From Vulcanimicrobiota bacterium (lineage in GTDB: Bacteria; Vulcanimicrobiota; Vulcanimicrobiia; Vulcanimicrobiales; Vulcanimicrobiaceae): 14,293 nt of DNA. The stretch is taken from positions 1 through 14,293 of the forward strand of contig JASHPC010000027.1 of the NCBI GenBank assembly GCA_030038335.1, written 5' to 3'. Under the pieces are notes generated by a model. It was not told the DNA's origin, ran no database searches, and was given only the letters and a program-made list of their open reading frames with translations. How positions within the stretch are numbered: position 1 is the first letter of the stretch; every line of letters begins with the position of its first letter. Made by a program: the position numbers and the translations under genes. Shown here piece after piece: positions 1 through 6,109 of the stretch.

Positions 1-1
1 G

Positions 2-1174
2 CGATTGCTCTTCATCGTGCCGCCCGAAGCAGTCGACGACGTGCTCTGCGCGTTCAACGAGGAGTTCACGCTGCCGGAGATCGCGTTCAACGCGCGTGCC
101 GTCGTCATCGGCCGTGTCACCGCGGAGAAGCGCTACCTGCTCTTTCATCGCGGCGAGTGCGTGATGGACGTCGACACCGAGTTCTTGACGAAGCCGCTGG
201 AAGCGAAGATTGATCCCGGTCCCTCGACTTCGCTTCGCTACGCTCGGGATGACAACGCGGGATTAGCGCGGCTTTCGTCGCTTGACGGCTGTTCGCGCGA
301 GCCGCTCTTTCAGAGATATGACAGCGTCGTCCGCGGTTGCACGGCGATCCCTCGCGGGTACGCCGATGCCGGCGTCATCGCGCCGATTCCGGGTTCGCAG
401 CTCGGCGTTGCGATTGCCGTTGCCGGTAATCCGGAGCTCGGCACGCGCGATGCGCGTCTTGCGGCAGAGTACGCAGTTCTCGAGGCGGCGCGCAGAGTCG
501 TGGCGGTTGGCGCTACGCCGATCGGCTTAACGGACTGTCTCAACTTCGGTAATCCCATGAAGCCCGATCATTACGCGCAGTTCGTTGCCGCCGTCGACGG
601 GCTGTGCGCGGCGGCAAGCGGGTTGAATCTTCCCTTCGTCTCCGGCAACGTGAGCTTTTACAATGAGGCCAGCTCGGGAGCAGCAGTTCCGGCGTCGCCG
701 ATCGTCGCGTGCGTTGGAAGAATGGAAGACGTCTCGCGCTGCGTCGATAGCGCGCTGAAGCGCGGCGAGCTCATCTATATAGGCCGAGCACAAACATGGC
801 GCTTGACACCGGTGGATTACGCTGGGGAAGTGCGGCGAATGACGGCGGTACTTGCTGCCATCGGCGCGGGGTTGGTTTCTTCTGCGAAAGCAGTTGGGCC
901 GGGCGGCATGCTCTCTGCCGCGGTCGAGATGGCATTTCAATCCGGGCTTACCGTCGGACCGCGTTTCGAAGGCCCCGATGTCGGTGGCTCCGGAGGGTGG
1001 ATTCTCGAGTTACGCGAGGACGCCGATCGCGATTTCCTCGATGAGTTTCACGTTCTTGCTGAAGCGCACACGCTCGAGTACTCGAAAGATTACCACTGTA
1101 TCGGTCACTCGCTCGAAGATTTAAGCGAGGTGTACGCCGTGTGGCGAGCGCGGTTGCGGGAAATCTACCCGTGA
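2..1174 (+). CDS. purL: Phosphoribosylformylglycinamidine synthase subunit PurL, 5'-truncated by window edge
   Basis: PurL is the synthetase subunit that uses ATP and ammonia from PurQ to turn FGAR into FGAM. The frame is open from base 2. The first visible residues, R-L-L-F-I-V, match the SQERMLL region that ends the N-terminal part of small-type PurL, so roughly the last 390 residues are present and the start lies upstream. Family landmarks are DCLNFGNP (near base 530), SGNVSFYNE (near 640) and a Gly-rich segment SAKAVGPGGM at 881-910. The last of these is degenerate: most PurLs have an S-A-H-D-x-S-x-G-G type motif there. Bases 218-255 are a copy of a dispersed repeat read in frame as GPSTSLRYARDDN, in the linker before the segment that contains QRYDSVVR. 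The stop overlaps the purQ GTG start (GTGA, 1171-1174). The identification is firm. The effect of the repeat and of the degenerate motif on activity is unknown. Confidence 0.95.
   Translation, partial: RLLFIVPPEAVDDVLCAFNEEFTLPEIAFNARAVVIGRVTAEKRYLLFHRGECVMDVDTEFLTKPLEAKIDPGPSTSLRYARDDNAGLARLSSLDGCSREPLFQRYDSVVRGCTAIPRGYADAGVIAPIPGSQLGVAIAVAGNPELGTRDARLAAEYAVLEAARRVVAVGATPIGLTDCLNFGNPMKPDHYAQFVAAVDGLCAAASGLNLPFVSGNVSFYNEASSGAAVPASPIVACVGRMEDVSRCVDSALKRGELIYIGRAQTWRLTPVDYAGEVRRMTAVLAAIGAGLVSSAKAVGPGGMLSAAVEMAFQSGLTVGPRFEGPDVGGSGGWILELREDADRDFLDEFHVLAEAHTLEYSKDYHCIGHSLEDLSEVYAVWRARLREIYP
218..255 (+). repeat. Dispersed repeat copy 1, in frame inside purL
   Basis: The 35-bp core (220-254) begins TCCCTCGACTTCG and ends CTCGGGATGACA. 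Identity with copy 2 extends to 218-255 (38 bp). It is read as GPSTSLRYARDDN in the purL frame. The outer arms TCCC and GGGA are complementary but the inner bases are not, so the palindrome is imperfect. It sits in a linker between conserved PurL blocks. Confidence 0.9.
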
Positions 1175-1887
1175 AACGCATCGCGGTGCTCGTTTTTCCC
1201 GGAACGAACTCGGAAGACGAGACCGTCCGCTTACTGCAACTCTACGGTGGCGACGCGGAACTCGTCCACTGGAGCCGATCCGCGGCGTTACCGCAGTGCG
1301 CTGCGTACGTGCTTGCTGGTGGATTTGCATACGAGGACCGAATTCGCGCCGGAGCGATCGCAGCGCACGACGCGATGATGGAATCCGTGATCGACGGTGC
1401 GGTGCGCGGCAAGCTCGTCTTCGGAGTTTGCAACGGTGCCCAGATTCTTCTGGAGGCTGGGCTCGTGCCCGGCACGGAAGCCGGGCGCCGCGTGACGGCA
1501 GCGTTCACGAAAAATGCGCCAACTGCCGCATTCGTCTGCAAGAGAGTGCGTCTCAAGCTCGCCGTGGATCCCGAACGCAGTCCGATCACCGCCTCGCTCG
1601 AAGCGGGTGCGATGTTCCCCGCATGGGCTGCGCACGCGGAAGGGAGGCTCGCCGCGCGTCCTGAGACCCTTGCGTCGATCGAGCAGGGGCAACACGTGGC
1701 CTTCGTCTACGCTCGTGAAAACGGCACGGTCGATGACGAGGCAACGCCGAACGGTTCGGCGTTGCACTGCGCAGGTCTCCTGAATCGAGAGGGCAACGTT
1801 CTCGCCGTCATGCCGCACGCAGAACGCGTCTATCCGCAAGGCTCCGTGCTCTTTGAGAGTTTTGTGAAGGCGGTAGCGCGAGCGTGA
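1171..1887 (+). CDS. purQ: Phosphoribosylformylglycinamidine synthase subunit PurQ (glutaminase)
   Basis: This is the class I glutamine amidotransferase subunit that supplies ammonia to PurL. The product is 238 aa, normal for PurQ. I chose the GTG at 1171 because it gives the canonical N-terminus M-K-R-I-A-V-L-V-F-P-G-T-N and forms a GTGA overlap with the purL stop. A GTG at 1141 is also open but would add ten non-conserved residues. The nucleophile is Cys87 in GVCNGAQ. The His-x-Glu pair is H216 and E218 in MPHAER, where the usual HPE has become HAE. The oxyanion-strand region reads GGFAYEDRIRAG instead of the commoner GGFSYGDYLRCG. Its 3' end overlaps the next gene by GTGA (1884-1887), so the three FGAM synthase subunits are translationally coupled. 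Confidence 0.95.
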   Translation: MKRIAVLVFPGTNSEDETVRLLQLYGGDAELVHWSRSAALPQCAAYVLAGGFAYEDRIRAGAIAAHDAMMESVIDGAVRGKLVFGVCNGAQILLEAGLVPGTEAGRRVTAAFTKNAPTAAFVCKRVRLKLAVDPERSPITASLEAGAMFPAWAAHAEGRLAARPETLASIEQGQHVAFVYARENGTVDDEATPNGSALHCAGLLNREGNVLAVMPHAERVYPQGSVLFESFVKAVARA

Positions 1888-2342
1888 GCCGGCATTGGGT
1901 TGAAGTTCGCCTGACGGTTCCCGATGCTACGGCGTTTACGGCGCTCGCTGCGTTGCGTCGTCTCGGAATCGATATTTCGCGCGTCGAACGAGGAAGCGTT
2001 TACGGCATCGACTCTTCTGGTAGCGATGCTGCGCTGCTCGAGAGCGTTCGCAGCGACGTCTCGCGATTCAATATCAATCTACACGATGCGCGCACGCGGG
2101 ATGGCGTACCGGGCGAAGGCGAGATGTTCGTTCGGGAGGTTGGTCCCTCGACTTCGCTTCGCTACGCTCGGGATGACAATGGCAGTCCCTCGACTTCGCT
2201 TCGCTACGCTCAGGATGACACGTTTGTTGTGTGGAGGCTTTTCGATGAGGAAGGCCGGCGCGTATCGCGCGAGGTCTTGGAGCGCGCACGCGATGCATTG
2301 CTTTGCAATGCCGCTTGTGAAGAAGCCGAGTTGCCCGAATGA
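1884..2342 (+). CDS. Probable PurS-like third subunit of FGAM synthase, carrying two in-frame repeat copies
   Basis: This 152-aa protein is encoded directly after purQ with a GTGA overlap (start GTG at 1884). Small-type PurL/PurQ pairs need PurS, a small alpha/beta protein that bridges them. The N-terminal 70 residues, with a strand (VEVRLTVPD), a helix containing ALAALRRLGI, and a basic R-V-E-R-G segment leading to a strand, are compatible with that fold. The identity to classical PurS is weak, so the call rests largely on position. PurS is usually 80-100 aa. Part of the excess is residues 87-113, which are two tandem copies of the dispersed repeat (PSTSLRYARDD and PSTSLRYAQDD). After them comes a helical tail with WRLFDEEGRRVS and ERARDALL. 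Removing the repeat peptides would leave about 126 residues. The gene ends in ATGA overlapping the purP start. It could alternatively be an unrelated accessory protein. Confidence 0.55.
   Translation: MSRHWVEVRLTVPDATAFTALAALRRLGIDISRVERGSVYGIDSSGSDAALLESVRSDVSRFNINLHDARTRDGVPGEGEMFVREVGPSTSLRYARDDNGSPSTSLRYAQDDTFVVWRLFDEEGRRVSREVLERARDALLCNAACEEAELPE
2142..2179 (+). repeat. Dispersed repeat copy 2, in frame inside the PurS-like gene
   Basis: This copy is identical over 38 bp to copy 1 (core 2144-2178), in the same orientation and the same reading frame (GPSTSLRYARDD). It is followed 42 bp later by copy 3, exactly 14 codons from core start to core start, so the tandem pair keeps the frame. 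Confidence 0.9.
2184..2220 (+). repeat. Dispersed repeat copy 3, tandem to copy 2
   Basis: The core is 2186-2220. It differs from copies 1 and 2 by one base in the right arm (CTCAGGA instead of CTCGGGA), giving PSTSLRYAQDD. The reading frame is the same as in the other genic copies. Confidence 0.88.
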
Positions 2343-3361
2343 GGCTGCCGTACGCCATCGCAACGCTCGGGTCGCACTCGGCGTTGCAAATTCTCAAAGG
2401 TGCGCACGACGAGGGTTTCCAGACACTCGCGGTTGCAAATCGCGACACCGAATCGCTCTATCGATCCTTCGCATTCGTCGACGACGTCATCGCGCTCGAG
2501 CGTTATGCGGACTTTCCGTCGATCGTCGGCACGTTGCAGAAGCGCAATGTGATCATCGTTCCACACGGCTCGTTCGTTGCATATCTATCGCTCGACGAGC
2601 ACAAGCGCATGACGATTCCTTACTTCGGAAACAAGGCGGTGCTCGATTGGGAGGCGAGCCGCGAGTTGCAGCGCGAATGGCTCTCGCGTGCGGGCCTGCA
2701 CTTACCGCGTCAGTTTCGCAGCGGCGCCGAGATCGACCGGCCGGTCATCGTCAAGCTCTACGGCGCTGCCGGCGGCAAAGGGTACATGTTCATTCGCGAC
2801 GCTGGCGATTTCGAACGGCGCGCGACGCGCCTCAAAGAGGCGTACGTCATTCAAGAGTACATCATCGGTGTGCCACTCTACGTGCACTACTTTTACTCGC
2901 CGCTCGAGCAACGGCTCGAGATTCTTTCGATGGACCGGCGTTACGAAACGAACGTTGATTCGCTCGGGCGCATTCCCGCAGCGGCGCAGGAAGGCATGAA
3001 CGTCGACCCTTCGTACGTCGTCGTTGGGAATCAGCCCGTGAGCCTGCGCGAGTCGATGCTCGCCGAGGCGTATCGCATGGGCGAACGCGTCGTCGCGACG
3101 AGCCGCGAGATCTGTGGGCCGAAGGGACTCTTCGGCGCATTTTGCATCGAGACGATCATCACGCCGGAGATGGAGTTTTACGTGATGGAGATATCCGCGC
3201 GCATCGTCGCTGGGACGAACCTGTTCATCGACGGCTCGCCGTATTCGTACCTCTACTACTCGGAGCCAATGTCGACCGGAAGGCGTATCGCCCGCGAACT
3301 AAAAAATGCGATTGCGACTGACAGGCTCGGGATGGTGCTGGATGATGCGAGCGTTCTGTAG
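2339..3361 (+). CDS. purP: Archaeal-type formate-dependent FAICAR synthetase PurP
   Basis: PurP ligates formate to AICAR with ATP, giving FAICAR, the penultimate step to IMP. It replaces the folate-dependent transformylase half of PurH and is best known from archaea. The 340-aa product (Methanocaldococcus PurP is about 360) carries the family motifs in order. These are GSHSALQILKGA (residues 11-22), IIVPHGSFVAYL (72-83), YFGNKAVLDWE (95-105), DRPVIVKLYGAAGGKGY (133-149, the ATP-grasp glycine-rich loop), VHYFYSPLEQRLE (182-194), MDRRYETNVDSLGRIPA (198-214), PSYVVVGN (224-231), EISARIVAGTN (284-294), DGSPYSYLYYSEPMSTGRR (298-316) and a C-terminal helix with ELKNAI (320-325). All expected blocks look intact, so I infer an active enzyme. 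The ATG overlaps the preceding stop (ATGA). The frame, GC content and packing match the neighbouring pur genes, so there is no sign of recent transfer. Confidence 0.93.
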   Translation: MRLPYAIATLGSHSALQILKGAHDEGFQTLAVANRDTESLYRSFAFVDDVIALERYADFPSIVGTLQKRNVIIVPHGSFVAYLSLDEHKRMTIPYFGNKAVLDWEASRELQREWLSRAGLHLPRQFRSGAEIDRPVIVKLYGAAGGKGYMFIRDAGDFERRATRLKEAYVIQEYIIGVPLYVHYFYSPLEQRLEILSMDRRYETNVDSLGRIPAAAQEGMNVDPSYVVVGNQPVSLRESMLAEAYRMGERVVATSREICGPKGLFGAFCIETIITPEMEFYVMEISARIVAGTNLFIDGSPYSYLYYSEPMSTGRRIARELKNAIATDRLGMVLDDASVL

Positions 3362-4463
3362 CGCCGCCTTCGCCGCAGTTCTTTCACTCGCGCCGCTCGT
3401 GGCGGGTGCGACGCTCGAGGCGGATCCGGCCGTGCTGTACGCGCAGATGAAAGCTGCGTACGCGAAGGCGCAAGCGAACGGCTGGGATTATTTCGACCAG
3501 CTCTATTATCTCAGCACGATCTTCGATGCGGGACGGGCGTACTCGCTACAGAGCCCTGACGATCCGGCGTACGGCCAGGTCGCGGCGCTTGCGGTACAAG
3601 TCGGCACCGCAATGCATTACGATCCGCTCACGAATCATGACGCCGCGACGTGGTACGTGCGTGAAGCGTGCTTGTGGGTGCAGAAGAACTCGAGCGACCC
3701 GGAGCTGTTGCAGGACGCGCAGGCCCTCCTCGTCCGCGTGAACGCCGAGGACGGCAACCCGGAAACGCTCGCCACGCTTGCCGATGGCGACGCCGACGCA
3801 CTCGCAAGGCAGTTCCCACACGACGTGCAAGCCGACGTGTTGCCGCTCGAAGCAGATTGGGACGCGTGGCATTTGACGAGAGACGCTGCTTGGCGCTCGA
3901 AAGCGTTTGAGCGTGCAGCGCAGCCTTCGTTCCCCATCGCGCACCTCTCGTATCTGTACGCGGGAGACTTCATCGACGAAGCACAGCGTGCGATCGCAAA
4001 CGTTCCCGGATTCACGCCGGCCGATCGCGAGAACGCACAAACGATCGTCGACCGGCTGCGTCGCGTCGGAAAGCTCGAAGTCATCGCGCACGAAACCGCG
4101 CTCACGGAGGGTGCGTACATGACGACGCTCGCGCCGGCCGACGAATACTTTGGGCCGCTCAAGATGTCGGTGCTCGGAATCGAGAACGAGATGAAACGCG
4201 TCAACTTCATGCTCAACTACAACTACGGCAATCGCGAAAGTGATGCTGCCGTCGCTGTCGGGCAAGCGGTCGACGACATGCACAAGATCTATCCGCGCGA
4301 TCGCGATATGACGAAGCTTCTCTACGAATCGATCGTCATGCTCGATCGCATGACGGCGCCGGAGGCTGAGAGCGAGGCGCAGCACCTGCGCGGCATTCTC
4401 ACGGTCGAGTATGAAAACTCTCCCGAGGCGCAAAAACTGCTGGACCCGGCGCAAAGCTCGTGA
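3342..4463 (+). CDS. Exported alpha-helical protein of unknown function between the two purP genes
   Basis: I do not recognise a family. The likely start is ATG 3342 (or the adjacent ATG 3345), because it begins a good signal peptide (R3, hydrophobic core AAFAAVLSLAPLVAGA, predicted cut after A23). The open frame extends back to an ATG at 3306, which would put extra polar residues before the signal. From 3342 the product is 373 aa and overlaps the end of purP by 20 bp. The mature part is rich in predicted amphipathic helices with many Tyr, Asp and Ala residues. Helical segments such as LYAQMKAAYAKAQ, ELLQDAQALLVRV and EDRENAQ-like stretches suggest a TPR-like or other solenoid fold, but no clean repeat register is visible. 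There is one Cys in the mature region and no lipobox. Its stop overlaps the purP2 start (GTGA), so it is cotranslated with purine genes although it should act outside the cytoplasm. Confidence 0.75.
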   Translation: MMRAFCSAAFAAVLSLAPLVAGATLEADPAVLYAQMKAAYAKAQANGWDYFDQLYYLSTIFDAGRAYSLQSPDDPAYGQVAALAVQVGTAMHYDPLTNHDAATWYVREACLWVQKNSSDPELLQDAQALLVRVNAEDGNPETLATLADGDADALARQFPHDVQADVLPLEADWDAWHLTRDAAWRSKAFERAAQPSFPIAHLSYLYAGDFIDEAQRAIANVPGFTPADRENAQTIVDRLRRVGKLEVIAHETALTEGAYMTTLAPADEYFGPLKMSVLGIENEMKRVNFMLNYNYGNRESDAAVAVGQAVDDMHKIYPRDRDMTKLLYESIVMLDRMTAPEAESEAQHLRGILTVEYENSPEAQKLLDPAQSS

Positions 4464-5557
4464 ACGATATCGCGCTCTGCTGCATCGGGAGTCACTCGGC
4501 ACTCGACGTAGCGGCAGGAGCGCGCGCGCAAGGGCTGCAAAATCTCATCATCACGGCGCGCGGCCGTGAGAAGACGTACGCGCAGTACTTTCGCCGCGTC
4601 GCGGAGAGCCCGGCGCGTGGCTGCGTCGACGAGGTCATCGAGCTCGACGACTTTACCGAGATCGTGGAGCCGCGCGTTCAGGAGATGCTCTTGGCGCGCA
4701 ACGCGATCTTCGTGCCGAACCGGTCGTTCGAAGTCTATCTACGGCGCAGATATACGTACGACGAGATCGAGCGCCTCATGCGCGTTCCGTTCTTCGGAAA
4801 CCGGCGGTTGCTGCGTGCCGAGGAACGCGACGAAGGCGAAAATCAGTACGCGCTATTGCGGCGCGCGAAGATCGCGCACCCGCGCCAGTTTTCTTCCCCC
4901 GAGGAGATCGACCGTCTCGTCATGGTGAAGGCGTCACATGCGCGCATTACCTTCGAGCGTGCGTTCTTTCTCTGCTCGTCGCCGCAAGAGTACCGCGCGA
5001 CGGCCGCACGGCTCATTGAAGAGGGAAGTCTCAGTGAGGAGAGCCTTGCGAGTGCCGTCATGGAAGAGTATCTGCTCGGCCCCTCGATAAACCTGAATTT
5101 TTTCTACTCGCCGATGCTGCGCGAGCTCGAGCTGCTGGGAACCGACACGCGGCGGCAGACGAATCTCGAGGGCTTTAGAAACGTGCCGCCGAGCGCGTAC
5201 GAAGCGGTTCGCCGCATTCCGATGAGCCTGGAAGAGGCCGGGCACATCGCGGCCACGATGACCGAGTCGATGCTCGAGGCGGCATTTGCGATGGGAGAGG
5301 CGTTCGTCGCCGCAGCAAGCGAGGCAATGCCTCCCGGCGTCATCGGTCCTTTCGCGCTGCAGTGCGCGATCGTCGCGGGCCCCCCGAAGGCACTCGTTTG
5401 CTACGACGTTTCTCTTCGCGTGCCTGGATCGCCGGGAACGCGTTTTACACCGTATTCCTCCTATCGGTGGGGCCGCGACGTCTCTGTCGGAGAACGGATC
5501 GCAATGGAAGTAGTCATGGCTCGCGATGCGGAATCTCTCGGCGTTGTTTTGACATAG
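4460..5557 (+). CDS. Second, divergent PurP-family ATP-grasp protein
   Basis: This 365-aa paralogue of the upstream PurP starts at GTG 4460, inside a GTGA overlap. It aligns along its whole length: CCIGSHSALDVAAGA (7-21), FVPNRSFEVYL (84-94), FFGNRRLLRAEE (111-122), PEEIDRLVMVK (147-157), NFFYSPMLRELELLGTDTRRQTN (split over 213-235), MPPGVIGPFALQ (290-301) and SVGERIAMEV (342-351). Key PurP features have changed. The PHGS motif is PNRS, the glycine-rich ATP loop after VMVK (158-170) is SHARITFERAFFL, and the SARIVAGTN/PYSYLY block is SLRVPGSPGTRFTPYSSYRW (318-337). Several archaea also carry two PurP subfamilies, and from memory the second resembles this type. Its reaction is not settled for me: it could be a regulatory or partner subunit, a variant FAICAR synthetase, or serve a later step. 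Its stop codon overlaps the tpx ribosome binding site. Confidence 0.85.
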   Translation: MNDIALCCIGSHSALDVAAGARAQGLQNLIITARGREKTYAQYFRRVAESPARGCVDEVIELDDFTEIVEPRVQEMLLARNAIFVPNRSFEVYLRRRYTYDEIERLMRVPFFGNRRLLRAEERDEGENQYALLRRAKIAHPRQFSSPEEIDRLVMVKASHARITFERAFFLCSSPQEYRATAARLIEEGSLSEESLASAVMEEYLLGPSINLNFFYSPMLRELELLGTDTRRQTNLEGFRNVPPSAYEAVRRIPMSLEEAGHIAATMTESMLEAAFAMGEAFVAAASEAMPPGVIGPFALQCAIVAGPPKALVCYDVSLRVPGSPGTRFTPYSSYRWGRDVSVGERIAMEVVMARDAESLGVVLT

Positions 5558-5561
5558 GAGG
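5556..5561 (+). promoter_or_regulatory. Strong ribosome binding site of tpx
   Basis: AGGAGG lies 5 nt before a TTG codon and overlaps the purP2 stop TAG (5555-5557). It decides the TTG start of tpx and indicates coupled translation. Confidence 0.85.
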
Positions 5562-5566
5562 TTCGA

Positions 5567-6109
5567 TTGGCTACGCAAGCATTAGAAGAGCGCGCCGGCG
5601 CGGTAACGTTCAAGGGAGAACCGAAGACGCTCGTCGGACGCGAGCTGCGCGTCGGAGAGAAACTACCCGCGTTTACGCTGACGTCGGGAGATCTGCAGCC
5701 CGCTACGCCGCAAACGATCACCGACGGCGGCAAACGTGCGGCGCTTTTGATCGTCGTGCCGTCACTCGACACGGCCGTCTGCTCGCTCGAGTCGAAGACG
5801 TTCAACACGCGCATCGGTGAGCTTCCCGAGGGGGTAAGCGCGTACGTCGTGAGCCGCGATCTGCCGTTTGCAATGGCTCGATGGGCGAAAGAGCAGGGCG
5901 ACGTACGTTTGCAGATGCTCTCCGACTATCGCGATCATAGTTTCGGACGCGCGACGGGTTTGGAGATCAAGGAGCTGGGACTGCTCGCGCGCGCGGTGCT
6001 CGTCGTCGGCAAAGACGGTACGGTACGGTACGCGCAGCTCGTGCGCGAAGTGACGGAGCAGCCGAACTACGACGAAGCGATCGCCGCAGCAAGGAGCGCG
6101 GCATCGTAG
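5567..6109 (+). CDS. tpx: Thiol peroxidase (Tpx-type peroxiredoxin) without resolving cysteine
   Basis: Tpx reduces hydrogen peroxide and organic hydroperoxides. The 180-aa product starts at TTG 5567 behind a near-perfect AGGAGG. The peroxidatic site is VPSLDTAVCSLE with T69 and C72, matching the Tpx signature VPS-x-DT-x-VC. LPFAMARWA (99-107), the SDYRDHSFG block (119-127) and LLARAVLVVGKDG (139-151, with conserved R141) also fit the family. In typical Tpx the LPFA motif is followed by R-F-C, the resolving cysteine. Here it reads R-W-A, and C72 is the only cysteine in the protein, so the intramolecular disulfide cannot form. It would have to work as a 1-Cys enzyme with an external thiol. It lies between purP2 and guaA, which is not a usual location; its presence there might relate to oxygen-sensitive steps, but that is speculation. 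Confidence 0.9.
   Translation: MATQALEERAGAVTFKGEPKTLVGRELRVGEKLPAFTLTSGDLQPATPQTITDGGKRAALLIVVPSLDTAVCSLESKTFNTRIGELPEGVSAYVVSRDLPFAMARWAKEQGDVRLQMLSDYRDHSFGRATGLEIKELGLLARAVLVVGKDGTVRYAQLVREVTEQPNYDEAIAAARSAAS
6091..6096 (+). promoter_or_regulatory. Ribosome binding site pointing to an ATC start of guaA
   Basis: AAGGAG lies 6 nt upstream of ATC 6103, inside the 3' end of tpx. No ATG, GTG or TTG exists in the guaA frame between this site and TTG 6142. This SD is the main evidence for non-canonical initiation. Confidence 0.6.

Noticed and set aside
2142..2220. Tandem repeats as a CRISPR remnant.
   Set aside because: Only two copies with a 7-bp gap, the same unit is dispersed elsewhere as single copies, and it is translated in frame; there are no spacers or cas genes.
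6016..6030. Three tandem CGGTA units within tpx, a possible slippage site.
   Set aside because: Only three 5-bp units, and the encoded DGTVRYAQL matches the Tpx family, so it looks like ordinary coding sequence.
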